From positions 1 through 64,000 of the forward strand of contig CADCBQ010000008.1 in assembly GCA_902799745.1 (NCBI GenBank): DNA of 64,000 nucleotides, read 5' to 3'. This document shows positions 1-8,493 of the stretch, in pieces (the stretch's first letter is position 1; each line of letters opens with the position of its first letter). The stretch is from Fibrobacter succinogenes (lineage in GTDB: Bacteria; Fibrobacterota; Fibrobacteria; Fibrobacterales; Fibrobacteraceae). A program made the translations under genes and the position numbers. A model generated the notes under the pieces. It was not told the origin of the DNA. It worked only from the letters and a program-made list of their open reading frames with translations, and ran no database searches.

Positions 1-235
1 TGACGACCTGACTGAAGAAGAACAAGGTAAGATTCGTCATCTCCTCGAAGACGAATACTCTGTGGAAGGTCAGCTCCGCGCAGAAATCACCTTGAACATT
101 AAGCGTCTGCAGGATATTGGCTGCTATCGCGGCATCCGCCACCGCAAGGGCCTCCCGGTCCGCGGTCAGCGCTCCCGTACCAATGCCCGCACTCGTAAGG
201 GCCCCAAGAAGACTGTGGCTAACAAGAAGAAGTAA
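1..235 (+). CDS. rpsM: 30S ribosomal protein S13, C-terminal part
   Basis: The 5' end lies outside the window; 77 codons remain in the frame ending at TAA 233-235. The translated end contains the S13 signature [23 protein letters not shown] block ([16 protein letters not shown]) and the Lys-rich tail [10 protein letters not shown]13 sits in the head of the small ribosomal subunit and contacts the P-site tRNA and L5. It is followed 11 nt later by rpsK, whose SD (aaggaga, 234-240) overlaps the rpsM stop, the usual alpha-operon arrangement. Confidence 0.97.
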   Translation, partial: DDLTEEEQGKIRHLLEDEYSVEGQLRAEITLNIKRLQDIGCYRGIRHRKGLPVRGQRSRTNARTRKGPKKTVANKKK

Positions 236-246
236 GGAGATTCATC

Positions 247-687
247 GTGGCTGAAGAAGAAATTAAGGAAACTGCTGCCGCTGCCGAAGCTCCGGTCGCT
301 GCTGCTACAGAAGAAAAGGTCAAGAAGGGCAAGAAGCGTATCGACGTTCAGGGCATCGCCTGCGTGTTCGCTTCCTTCAACAATACAATCGTTTCTATCA
401 CCGATGCTCGCGGCAACGTGGTCGCTTGGGGCTCTCCGGGTAACTCCGGTTTCAAGGGCTCTCGCAAGAGCACTCCGTTTGCTGCCCAGCTCGCCGCTGA
501 AGTCGCTGCCCACAAGGCTTTCGACCTCGGTATGCGCAAGGTAGATGTCCGCGTCAAGGGCGCAGGTGGCGGTCGTGAATCCGCTGTCCGTGCTATCAAG
601 AATGCGGGCCTCGAAGTTCTCTCTATTCGAGACGTGACGGGCGTTCCGCACAATGGTTGCCGTCCTAAAAAGAAGAGAAGAGTCTAA
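247..687 (+). CDS. rpsK: 30S ribosomal protein S11
   Basis: A 146-aa protein with an acidic/Ala-rich N-terminal extension (about 35 residues) followed by the canonical S11 core: [57 protein letters not shown] and the closing [13 protein letters not shown]11 binds 16S rRNA on the platform of the 30S subunit. The start is GTG 247, placed by the aaggaga SD 6 nt upstream. In most bacteria rpsD follows rpsK; here rpoA starts 18 nt after the rpsK stop, so rpsD is missing from this operon. Confidence 0.97.
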   Translation: MAEEEIKETAAAAEAPVAAATEEKVKKGKKRIDVQGIACVFASFNNTIVSITDARGNVVAWGSPGNSGFKGSRKSTPFAAQLAAEVAAHKAFDLGMRKVDVRVKGAGGGRESAVRAIKNAGLEVLSIRDVTGVPHNGCRPKKKRRV

Positions 688-705
688 TTAAAAGAGGTAT
701 CGCCA

Positions 706-2082
706 ATGATGTGGAAATCACTTCAGATGCCGCGCAGCTTCCAGAAAGTGGAAACCGGCGAAGATGGTCGCTACGCCAAGTTTGTCGTAGAGGCTTTGGA
801 ACGTGGCTGGGGTATTACCCTCGGTAACGCCCTCCGTCGCTCGCTCCTTTCCTCTCTGCAGGGTGCGGCTATTGTCTCCGTGAAAATTGAAGGCGTCGAT
901 AAGGAATTTTCGACGATTCCGGGTGTGAAGGAAGATGTCACCGACATCATCCTGAATCTCAAGAGCATCCGCGTGAAGCTCCTTTCCGACCACGACGAAA
1001 CCCTCCGCCTGGACATGTCCGGCGAAGGCGAAGTCACGGCCAAGGACTTCATGGACAATCCGAATGTCGCCATCTTGACTCCGGACGTCCATATCGCTAC
1101 TTTGAACGGTAACGCATCGCTCTCCCTGGAAGTGAAGATTTCCAGCGGTCGCGGCTACGTCACTGCCGACGAATTGAAGGACAAGGACGCTCCGATTGGC
1201 GTGATCGCCATGGACGCCAACTTCAACCCGGTGCAGAAAGTCGCGATGCACATCAGCGATACCCGCGTTGGCCAGAAGACGGACTACAACCGTCTGGAAC
1301 TGGAAATCACGACTGACGGTTCCATCGATCCGGAAGACGCTCTTGCATACGCTGCAAAGCTCCTCATGGACCACTTGGAAATCTTCATCAACTTCGAAGG
1401 CGATCTCGAAAGCCCCGAAGAACTTGAAATGGATGAAGAACGTCAGCGTATCGCCCAGCTCCTGCGCACCCGCGTGGACGATCTGGAACTCTCCGTTCGC
1501 TCCAGCAATTGCCTCCGTATGGCTAACATCCATACCGTTGGCGAACTTGTGCGCAACAAGGAAAACGATATGCTTAAATACAAGAACTTCGGTCGGAAGT
1601 CCTTGGTGGAACTTAACGAGGTGTTGACCTCCATGGGCAAGAAATTGGGCGTTAACGCTCAGCACAAGCGTGCCATCCTCCGCGCTCTTACCACTTCTAT
1701 TCTTGAGAAGGGCATGGAAGCCGAGCAGAGCAATCGCTACGTGCGCACTACTCTCCACAAGGCTAAGCTCGTCCGTAGCTGCGTGGATCGCATGATCACT
1801 TATGCAAAGAAGGGTGACCTCTCTGCACGTCGTGAAGCTTCTCGCTTCGTGATGAGCCCGAAGGCTGTGCAGGACCTGTTCGCAACGATCGGTCCTCGCT
1901 ACGCTGGCCGTAACGGCGGTTACACCCGCATCATCAAGCTCGGCCCGAACCGCGCTGGTGACGCTTCCGAAATGGCTCTCGTCGGTCTCGTCGAAGACGA
2001 AATCGTCGTGAAGGCCAAGAAGGCTGCCGAACCTGCCAAGTCTGAAGCTGTGAGCATGGTCGAAGGCGAAAGCAAGGCATAA
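706..2082 (+). CDS. rpoA: RNA polymerase alpha subunit fused in frame to ribosomal protein L17
   Basis: One uninterrupted 458-codon frame. Residues 1 to about 235 are the alpha N-terminal assembly domain (RGWGITLGNALRRSLLSS; VKEDVTDIILNLK), 245-308 the alpha C-terminal DNA/activator-binding domain (LRMANIHTVGELV, NFGRKSLVELNEVL), and from about 311 the frame continues directly into bL17 (KLGVNAQHKRAILRAL, RTTLHKAKLVRSCVDRMITYAKKG, GPRYAGRNGGYTRI) with an acidic/Ala tail. There is no stop or gap between the two. Separate genes are the rule in bacteria. ATG 1633 (codon 310) has GAGGTG 1618-1623 nine nt upstream, so free 149-aa L17 could also be made by internal initiation. Start 706 is set by AGAGGT 693-698. 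Certain for both domains; whether the product stays fused is not visible in the sequence. Confidence 0.95.
   Translation: MMWKSLQMPRSFQKVETGEDGRYAKFVVEALERGWGITLGNALRRSLLSSLQGAAIVSVKIEGVDKEFSTIPGVKEDVTDIILNLKSIRVKLLSDHDETLRLDMSGEGEVTAKDFMDNPNVAILTPDVHIATLNGNASLSLEVKISSGRGYVTADELKDKDAPIGVIAMDANFNPVQKVAMHISDTRVGQKTDYNRLELEITTDGSIDPEDALAYAAKLLMDHLEIFINFEGDLESPEELEMDEERQRIAQLLRTRVDDLELSVRSSNCLRMANIHTVGELVRNKENDMLKYKNFGRKSLVELNEVLTSMGKKLGVNAQHKRAILRALTTSILEKGMEAEQSNRYVRTTLHKAKLVRSCVDRMITYAKKGDLSARREASRFVMSPKAVQDLFATIGPRYAGRNGGYTRIIKLGPNRAGDASEMALVGLVEDEIVVKAKKAAEPAKSEAVSMVEGESKA
1618..1635 (+). promoter_or_regulatory. Internal ribosome-binding site and hairpin at the rpoA/rplQ junction
   Basis: GAGGTG (1618-1623) matches the anti-SD of 16S rRNA at six positions and lies 9 nt before in-frame ATG 1633, the natural start of an L17 protein. 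GAGGT (1618-1622) pairs perfectly with ACCTC (1627-1631) across loop GTTG, so the SD would be masked until a ribosome translating rpoA opens the hairpin. This is the geometry expected of translationally coupled internal initiation. Function is inferred. Confidence 0.5.
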
Positions 2083-2105
2083 TTGATCTTTGCAAAAAGA
2101 TTGAA

Positions 2106-2141
2106 GCAGGGTTCCGATGAGAAATCGGATCCCTGTTTTTT
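2106..2141 (+). terminator. Rho-independent terminator of the alpha operon
   Basis: CAGGG-TTCCGAT pairs with ATCGGA-TCCCTG around a GAGAA-type loop and is followed by TTTTTT. It lies 24 nt after the fusion stop and ends the ribosomal operon. Confidence 0.9.
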
Positions 2142-2160
2142 GTAGTATTTAACTCACAAT

Positions 2161-2190
2161 TTGTACCTTGAGCCGTTAATTTTGTATTTT
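2161..2190 (+). promoter_or_regulatory. Candidate sigma-70 promoter for the polysaccharide genes
   Basis: TTGTAC (2161-2166), 18-nt spacer, TATTTT (2185-2190). The predicted start of transcription falls only a few nt before ATG 2199, so the first transcript may be nearly leaderless; no good SD precedes that ATG. Confidence 0.4.
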
Positions 2191-2198
2191 ATAGAGAC

Positions 2199-3362
2199 AT
2201 GCGTAACTTTATACTATTCATAGCTTTACTTTGCGTTTCCCTTTTTGCGGATGACATTGCGAAGTCGGCTTTTATTTCGCAGAAATCCGGAATTGCATCG
2301 CGTAGCAACATTGCCTTGCAACCGGCGACTGCTGAATCTCCTGTGGATTCGAGCTATGTGCTTGGCCCGGGCGACTTCTTGGACTTGATGCTTGAAGACA
2401 ATTACTTGTCGGTGCAGGTGTCTCCGGATGGGACGATCGCCATTGAAGAATGTGGTATGGTTACGGTCGGTGGCCATACGCTTGCCGAAGCACGCGAAAT
2501 GATTTTGGATCTTGTATCCAAGCGCTACAAGCGCGAATACTGTTTTGTGCAGCTTGTCGCCTTGAAGAAATTCAGGGTGAACGCCTTGGGTGCCGTGATG
2601 CAGGTGGGGCAGCACATGATCGATGCGCAGACCCGCTTGAGTTACTTTATCCGTTTGATTGGCGGCATTATGCCAAACGCGAATACCGAAGACGTGATGA
2701 TATTCCGCGGTAAGGACACGCTGCACGTGAACTATACGGAAATGTCCACGAAGGGCGATTTTGAACAGGATATTATGCTTGAACAGGGTGACAGGATTTA
2801 TGTCCCGTTCATTGCAATGGGTGACAATATCGCCTTGGTATTCCCCGGTTACAGGACGAGTATCGCTTACCAGCCGGACCGTACCGTGCAGGATTACTTT
2901 GACCTTGCGGGCGGTTCGCGTATGCATAACTATGGCTACAAGGCCGTGTGTATTCGTGAGCCGGATGCACCTCCGCGCTGGATTCCCCTTTCCGAAATGA
3001 AGCAGACAAAGGTCGCTCCTAATACCGAGGTTGAATTCTCGGTACAGGAAATGTTTGTGTATGTAGGTGGTGCCGTAAGCTATCTCGGTCGACATAATTA
3101 CGAACCGTCGTGGCATGCCATTGACTATGTCGCCGCTTCGGGTATCAATACGAATACGGGTACGTGGAACCAGATTAAGGTGTGGCGCGGAAAGGATCCC
3201 AAGGCCTTGAAGTTGAGCGTGACCGAAGATCCGATTCTGCCCGGAGACTATATCGAAATTCCGAAGAGCCACTACGAATCATTCAAGGATTTCACTTTGT
3301 TCCTTGCCTCGCTCTTGACGGTGATTTCTTCGGCATTCATTATTTACGTGAACTACAAGTAA
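2199..3362 (+). CDS. Polysaccharide export protein (OPX/Wza-like) with SLBB domains
   Basis: 387 aa. Signal peptide about 1-17 (FIALLCVSLFA). A Poly_export domain begins at SSYVLGPGDFLDL (about residue 50) and is followed by two SLBB-type stretches (VNALGAVMQVGQH; MFVYVGGAVSYLGRHNY). The C-terminus carries a hydrophobic helix (FTLFLASLLTVISSAFIIYV) and a short polar tail, so the protein probably ends in an outer-membrane helix like Wza. It forms the export channel for capsule or exopolysaccharide. The chain-length gene starts one nt after its stop, indicating an operon. No lipobox Cys is seen, unlike classical Wza. Confidence 0.85.
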   Translation: MRNFILFIALLCVSLFADDIAKSAFISQKSGIASRSNIALQPATAESPVDSSYVLGPGDFLDLMLEDNYLSVQVSPDGTIAIEECGMVTVGGHTLAEAREMILDLVSKRYKREYCFVQLVALKKFRVNALGAVMQVGQHMIDAQTRLSYFIRLIGGIMPNANTEDVMIFRGKDTLHVNYTEMSTKGDFEQDIMLEQGDRIYVPFIAMGDNIALVFPGYRTSIAYQPDRTVQDYFDLAGGSRMHNYGYKAVCIREPDAPPRWIPLSEMKQTKVAPNTEVEFSVQEMFVYVGGAVSYLGRHNYEPSWHAIDYVAASGINTNTGTWNQIKVWRGKDPKALKLSVTEDPILPGDYIEIPKSHYESFKDFTLFLASLLTVISSAFIIYVNYK

Positions 3363-3363
3363 T

Positions 3364-4569
3364 ATGGCTTCTGAAACGCAACATGATATGACTTTGTTGG
3401 AAGGCCTGTTGAGGGTCGCCAATAGCTGCCTTTCCCATAAGCGCCTGTTCGTGCTTACGATTTTTATTCCTGTCTTGGTGACGTTTATCTTGGTGATGTG
3501 GGTCATCAAGCCGTCGTACGCGGCTGAAGCGATCGTGACGCCTCCTGCTAGTGGTAGCCCTTTTACCGGCAGTCTTGGAAAACTCCTGGAAGGTACTGGT
3601 GGACTTTCGTCCTTTTCATCTTTGATGGGCGGCAAGGATGAGGGCGTGAATATTGTATGGACTTATTTCAATTCCTGGGAATTGCACGACAAGGTAATTG
3701 AAAAGTTCAACTTGGCCGAGCACTACGAATTCGACGGAAATTTCCATGCGGATTTGTTGAAGCAGTTCCGCAAGAATTTCTCGCTGGAACAGAACGAAGA
3801 AGACATGTTCTACATCGTTTTCGTCGATAAGGATTATAAGCTTGCTTCGCAGGTTCTCACGTTCATGCTGAGTGAAGTGGATTCCATGTACAACAACTTC
3901 AAGACGACCCAGGCTCGTCAGTCCCGCGCCTATATGAACCAGCGCCTGGCCGAAGTTGAACAAAGGATCGATTCCCTGGAAAATGAATTTGTGAAGTTCC
4001 AGGAAGAAAACCACATTTATGATCCGGATGTTCAGGCCGAGGGAACGATGAAGTACCTGTCTGGGCTCCAGGTGGACCGTGATGCAGTTTACCTCGCACT
4101 GTCGAAAGAACGCAAGGAACATGGCGAAAACACGAGGCAGTTCCAGGATCTTCAGAACCGCTTGAAGGATATTGATATTGCAAAGCACCAGACCCTGGGT
4201 GGTAGGCACAGCAATATTGGCGTGGTCGCGTTGAACAAGGTTCCGAAACTTTCGGCCGAGTATGCAAGATTGGAAAAGGAACTGAAGTTGCAGGCCGTGA
4301 TCTATACGCTTTTGAAACAGGAAAGCGAACGCCTGTACATTGAAGAAAGTAACTTGATGTCCAACCTGGTGGTGCTGCAACCGCCTTGGGAAAACGACAA
4401 GAAGGTGAAGCCCTTGAGGGGCGTGACGCTTATATTCGTATTCTCGATCAGCTTTATTGTGGCTATGTTCCTCTGCTGCTTCCTGGAATACTGGCGCGGT
4501 GTAAATCCCGAGTCGTCCCTGGGTGCAGAGATGCAGAAGTTTTCTCGGAAAGTGAGATTCAAATCGTAG
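3364..4569 (+). CDS. Chain-length determinant / polysaccharide co-polymerase (Wzz-like)
   Basis: 401 aa with the PCP layout: N-terminal transmembrane helix (about 28-48, LFVLTIFIPVLVTFILVMWVI), a long periplasmic part with heptad-rich coiled coil (about 185-330, e.g. RLAEVEQRIDSLENEFVKFQ), and a second transmembrane helix near the end (VTLIFVFSISFIVAMFLCCF). It controls polymer length with the export protein upstream and the polymerase downstream. No Walker motifs or Tyr-rich tail follow, so there is no fused BY-kinase domain. The N-terminal half also has a Gly/Ser-rich loop (SGSPFTGSLGKLL). Confidence 0.82.
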   Translation: MASETQHDMTLLEGLLRVANSCLSHKRLFVLTIFIPVLVTFILVMWVIKPSYAAEAIVTPPASGSPFTGSLGKLLEGTGGLSSFSSLMGGKDEGVNIVWTYFNSWELHDKVIEKFNLAEHYEFDGNFHADLLKQFRKNFSLEQNEEDMFYIVFVDKDYKLASQVLTFMLSEVDSMYNNFKTTQARQSRAYMNQRLAEVEQRIDSLENEFVKFQEENHIYDPDVQAEGTMKYLSGLQVDRDAVYLALSKERKEHGENTRQFQDLQNRLKDIDIAKHQTLGGRHSNIGVVALNKVPKLSAEYARLEKELKLQAVIYTLLKQESERLYIEESNLMSNLVVLQPPWENDKKVKPLRGVTLIFVFSISFIVAMFLCCFLEYWRGVNPESSLGAEMQKFSRKVRFKS

Positions 4570-4585
4570 TCCACAAGGTTTGCCG

Positions 4586-5872
4586 GTGGAAGACTATTTC
4601 GTTTCAATAGCGTGTGCGTTGACTGCGCTGCTCTGCATTTTTTATGTAGGGATATTGAAGAAGGATCTCTTTCATCCGACGGTATTCTATATCTTTTGTC
4701 AGGTGATGACCTTGGGGATTGCGTACCTCAAGATTAGCCGGGCAATGACTGACTTTACTGCGGTGACGTGGTTTGTCTGGCTTGGCGCCCTTGCCGCCTT
4801 TATTTTAGGATCGACGGTCTATTATCTTGTGAGTCCCGAGAGGCACCAGGTGGATCGGGCACGCCTGCAAGAAATAGGCGCATCGTACAACTGGAAACTG
4901 CATTTTGCGATATCGATCGTGCTTTCGATTCTGTTTGCGGTGGGCGCACTCATGGTGGCGCGTGCCATTGGCGGTTTTTACTTGTTCAGTATCGGCAAGA
5001 AAACGCTCGAAGCGAATACCGAAACTTCCGTGTTTGCTAACGTATCGTATGCAAGCTCGCCGATTGTGGTCGTTGCCCTGATGGTGGCGACATTCAAGTC
5101 GATAAACCCTTACAAGTATATACGAATTGCATCGTTGATTATGGCGTTAGGAGTAATCGCCCTTTCGGTCTGCGTGTATCCGGGACGTAACTCGTTGTTC
5201 CTTTGCTTGGGTTCAAGCTTTATCCTTTTCAATTACTTGAAAAAGAAGATTCCCGTGAAGGCGGTGGTCATTGTCCTGTTGCTTGCGGTGTCTTCGTTCG
5301 TGGTGGTGGGCATGATGCGTTCGCAGTATGCCGACGATTCGCTTGAGGGTATGGGGCTAGAGTACATGATGAAATTGCCCTATGACTATGTGGCGAATAA
5401 CTACTGGAATTTGGATTACGCCATTAATTCGCCTAGCGACAGGGAAATTCACCCGTATACGTACGGCTTGGACATGGCGGGCGTCTTTATTGAATATACC
5501 GGCGTTCCGGCCTCGTTCAGAAAGTCGTATGGCTGGGACGACATGTTCAATACCCGCATTCAAAAGGTGTATGGCTACAACACGGTGAGTTACCTGTGGG
5601 AAGTCTACAAGAATTTTGGAATGGCCGGCTGCATCTTTTTCCCGTTTGCGGTATCGTTCTTGATGTCGTTCCTGTACGAAAGAATGTGCAGTCGCTGCAC
5701 GCCGCAAATGTTCATGCTGATGTCATTTTCGATTTACTATGTCGGTTGGAGTTTCTTTGCGGCCGGCTTCAAGTTCGCCCATGTGTGGCTGTGGGTTTAT
5801 ATCGCGATCCTGATGGGATTCCTGTGCAAGAAGCGCCTATTGGCGAGAAAGCCCGAGCTTAGCCAGAATTAA
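4586..5872 (+). CDS. O-antigen/repeat-unit polymerase-like membrane protein (Wzy-type)
   Basis: About 428 aa, nearly all hydrophobic helices (10-12 predicted), with one larger loop about residues 260-320 (YDYVANNYWNLDYAIN, YGWDDMFNTRI) as in Wzy/oligosaccharide repeat unit polymerases. Wzy proteins have low sequence conservation, so the call rests on topology and on position directly after the export and chain-length genes. Start GTG 4586 is preferred over TTG 4580 because of the AAGG 7 nt upstream. The 3' end overlaps the convergent flippase gene by 36 nt. Confidence 0.7.
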   Translation: MEDYFVSIACALTALLCIFYVGILKKDLFHPTVFYIFCQVMTLGIAYLKISRAMTDFTAVTWFVWLGALAAFILGSTVYYLVSPERHQVDRARLQEIGASYNWKLHFAISIVLSILFAVGALMVARAIGGFYLFSIGKKTLEANTETSVFANVSYASSPIVVVALMVATFKSINPYKYIRIASLIMALGVIALSVCVYPGRNSLFLCLGSSFILFNYLKKKIPVKAVVIVLLLAVSSFVVVGMMRSQYADDSLEGMGLEYMMKLPYDYVANNYWNLDYAINSPSDREIHPYTYGLDMAGVFIEYTGVPASFRKSYGWDDMFNTRIQKVYGYNTVSYLWEVYKNFGMAGCIFFPFAVSFLMSFLYERMCSRCTPQMFMLMSFSIYYVGWSFFAAGFKFAHVWLWVYIAILMGFLCKKRLLARKPELSQN

Positions 5873-7369
5873 TGACTTGCAGGTCTTGCGTTCGTTGGCG
5901 TCGAGGCCGAGCATCCATGTCGCGGCCATGACCGCAAGAACAGAAATAGCAGAAAGAACGAAGAATCTGATCACGCCTTGAACAGGAATGTTCGAGGCGG
6001 CAATTGATATGGCGCCTGCCGAAATGGAAACAGCGATAATCGGAGCCACCACTTTTTTCAGGTAACGCTTGAAGGGCAACTGGATCTTGTCTTGCATGTA
6101 GACGGCGCGCCAGAAGAGAACGACCAGGTTCACGGCAAAGCGCACGATGAAAACGTATACCGGTGAATAGTGGAAGTACAGCACCAGAATGCAGAGCGGA
6201 ATGTTGAGCGCCGTAATTGCGGTTTCAATCAGGTAGTAGTTGCGGACCTTGCCTGTAGCGAGAATGGACATCCATTGGGGCCCGGCAATCGAATCGGTCA
6301 AGACAAAGAGAATCATCCACTTGACGAATTCGGGTGCGTATTCGGGAACTTCGACAAGCCAAATCTTGAAGATGAATTCGGTATTGAGGATCAAGGGAAT
6401 CGATACGAGCAGCATCAGGAAATACGAAAACTTGGAAACCCTGATGACGAGCGTGGAAAGCGAATCGAATTCTCCGCACGAATACTGCTTGACAATTTGC
6501 GGGTTGCTTGCGGTCTGGAAACTTGCGACAAGCTGGTTGGTCGCTTCGGCCACTCGGTTGGCAATACCCATGGCGGCGTTCAAGGTGACTCCGTGGAAAA
6601 TGTTCAAGATGAAGTTGATGCCCTGCGACTTGCAGATGGCCGTGACGCCACCGAAAGTGCACCAGCCGGAGAACGATACCATTTCCTTGAGAAGTGCCTT
6701 GTCGCGTTCCAATTTATAGGTGCAGTGCTCCTTGAAGTGGCGCCTGCTGTAAAAGGCGTACGAGGCCTGCACTGTCATGGCGACGGCGAATGCGAGGGCG
6801 GCGTAAGCGGTAAGCTTGTCGGAATCAATGATGACAAGCAGGTAGACGATAATCAAGCGAAGGATGGCGTTCACGATACTGATGCCTGCGATAAAGGACA
6901 TTTTTTCGTGAGCGATAATCAGGGCGTTATAGGGAATGAAGACGATTCCAAGAAGAGTGCTGCCGACCGAGAATTGGTAGACGATATTGGCGGCTGTCAT
7001 TCGCCCTTCGGGAATATTCAAGTGATAGTTCAAGAAATAGAGACCGACCGTTTCGGCGAGCAACAAAAGCACAAGTGAAATTCCGATGTGGATATTCAGC
7101 GCGGTCGAAAATACTTTAGATACCTTGGTGCTGTCGTTTTGCCCGAGCGTAAAATTCAGGTATCGCTGCGTGGCAAGTGTCATCGAGGCGATTAGGAACG
7201 AAAACGATGCGGTAATGCTTCCGACAATTTCAAAAATACCGAAGTCCGAAATGCCCAGGTACTTCAGCACGATTCTCGAGGTGTACAAAGACACCACAAG
7301 CGTGAACGCCATGCGTATATAAAGAAACAGGGTATTCTTTGCGATACGTTTGTTTACTTGTGACGGCAT
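5837..7369 (-). CDS. Oligosaccharide flippase family protein (Wzx/PST-like)
   Basis: 510 aa with 12-14 hydrophobic helices and the N-terminal pattern of the polysaccharide-transporter/MATE-like fold (RIAKNTLFLYIRM, SLYTSRIVLKYLGISDFGIFEIVGS). It would flip lipid-linked repeat units across the inner membrane for the polymerase encoded next to it. The start overlaps the upstream GT2 gene by 16 nt, so the two form a translationally coupled pair on the minus strand. Confidence 0.85.
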   Translation of the reverse strand: MPSQVNKRIAKNTLFLYIRMAFTLVVSLYTSRIVLKYLGISDFGIFEIVGSITASFSFLIASMTLATQRYLNFTLGQNDSTKVSKVFSTALNIHIGISLVLLLLAETVGLYFLNYHLNIPEGRMTAANIVYQFSVGSTLLGIVFIPYNALIIAHEKMSFIAGISIVNAILRLIIVYLLVIIDSDKLTAYAALAFAVAMTVQASYAFYSRRHFKEHCTYKLERDKALLKEMVSFSGWCTFGGVTAICKSQGINFILNIFHGVTLNAAMGIANRVAEATNQLVASFQTASNPQIVKQYSCGEFDSLSTLVIRVSKFSYFLMLLVSIPLILNTEFIFKIWLVEVPEYAPEFVKWMILFVLTDSIAGPQWMSILATGKVRNYYLIETAITALNIPLCILVLYFHYSPVYVFIVRFAVNLVVLFWRAVYMQDKIQLPFKRYLKKVVAPIIAVSISAGAISIAASNIPVQGVIRFFVLSAISVLAVMAATWMLGLDANERKTCKSLILAKLGLSRQ

Positions 7370-8430
7370 AGAATTTTTCTTTGCAGCGAAAGCTTGATCT
7401 TGAACAGGTACAGGACAGAGAACAGTTTATGCTTGCAGAGGAAGAACTTGAAACGGTCCCGTTGCGTGAAGGCATCCTGGTTGTAATTTTCGAGAGCTCT
7501 TTGGGTTGCATCGAGGTTTATAAATTCAAGGAAGTTCTTGCGCGACTCAAAGAACGATTCCTTGTTTTGCGGATTCAAGTAATATTGAATGAGCGATGCG
7601 TACACGATTCGCGACATGTCTGTGTATAGCCACGAAAGGTAGCGGGTTCTGTCGATACCGTAAATATCGCAGAGGGGGAGTTCACCGATGAGCTTTTCGC
7701 TGTTGGCTACAAGGGCGCCGAAATCTTTGCGGAGCGCCTGCGATAGGGAACCTTCGGATTCGCGGTAATGGTAGAATGGCCTAGACAGATACGAAAGTCT
7801 CGGGCGCTTGCATAAGGCGTTCAAGAAGAACAATCTATCTTCGCCGAGCGAGATTCCCTTGCGGAAAATTAGATTATTGCTTTTCAGGAAATCGCTGCGG
7901 TAGAACTTGCAGCATACTCCGATGATAATGCCGCAATGCATGGGATTTGTCTGGACAGCGTTCTTGATAAGTTCGGCAAGGTTTTCGTTTTCAAAAATTT
8001 TGATGTCGCTGTCGAATGCCTTGAATGCCTGGCATGAATTTTCGGTGTCGCGATAGTTTTCGAATATTGTGATGTCGGACTTTTGCGTGCTCGCGAAATT
8101 GTAGAGTGATTTTAGAGCGTCTGTGTCGAACCAATCGTCGGAATCGAGGAATACGGTGTATTCGCCAGAAGCTTTTTGAATGCCCAGGTTGCGGGCTTCG
8201 GAAACGCCCTTATGGTCTTGCTGCAAGAACTTGATTCGTGGATCGGCGTTTGCGTATTGCTTTGCGAGCCTCACGCAGGGAGCGTCGCTACCTTGTTCCG
8301 GGGTGGAGCCGTCGTCGATGACGATGATTTCGATATCCTTGAGTGTCTGGCCTACAAGACTTTCAATACACTTCCTGAAAAAGGAATCGCATGTATTGTA
8401 GGCGGGAACAATGACACTGACTTTAGGCAT
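7354..8430 (-). CDS. Glycosyltransferase family 2
   Basis: 358 aa. GT-A fold signatures at the N-terminus: KVSVIVPAYNT (3-13), nucleotide-binding IDDGS (38-42), ARNLGI (79-84) and the metal-binding DSDD (96-99). It transfers an activated sugar to the growing repeat unit in the cytoplasm. It overlaps the flippase downstream by 16 nt and is divergent from the acyltransferase gene 63 nt away. The C-terminal 150 residues have no recognisable motif, so donor and acceptor are unknown. Confidence 0.88.
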   Translation of the reverse strand: MPKVSVIVPAYNTCDSFFRKCIESLVGQTLKDIEIIVIDDGSTPEQGSDAPCVRLAKQYANADPRIKFLQQDHKGVSEARNLGIQKASGEYTVFLDSDDWFDTDALKSLYNFASTQKSDITIFENYRDTENSCQAFKAFDSDIKIFENENLAELIKNAVQTNPMHCGIIIGVCCKFYRSDFLKSNNLIFRKGISLGEDRLFFLNALCKRPRLSYLSRPFYHYRESEGSLSQALRKDFGALVANSEKLIGELPLCDIYGIDRTRYLSWLYTDMSRIVYASLIQYYLNPQNKESFFESRKNFLEFINLDATQRALENYNQDAFTQRDRFKFFLCKHKLFSVLYLFKIKLSLQRKILCRHK

Positions 8431-8493
8431 AAGAAATTTTCTATTATATTTATAGAAGCAATTTACAAAAATAAACCCCTAGAAAGATTGACG

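Noticed and set aside
718..1758. 346-codon open frame antisense to rpoA
   Set aside because: Shadow of a strongly biased gene; no recognisable protein.
8176..8493. Upstream extension of the acyltransferase frame
   Set aside because: It lies antisense to the start of the GT2 gene and gives a non-family N-terminus; ATG 8494 restores the normal one.
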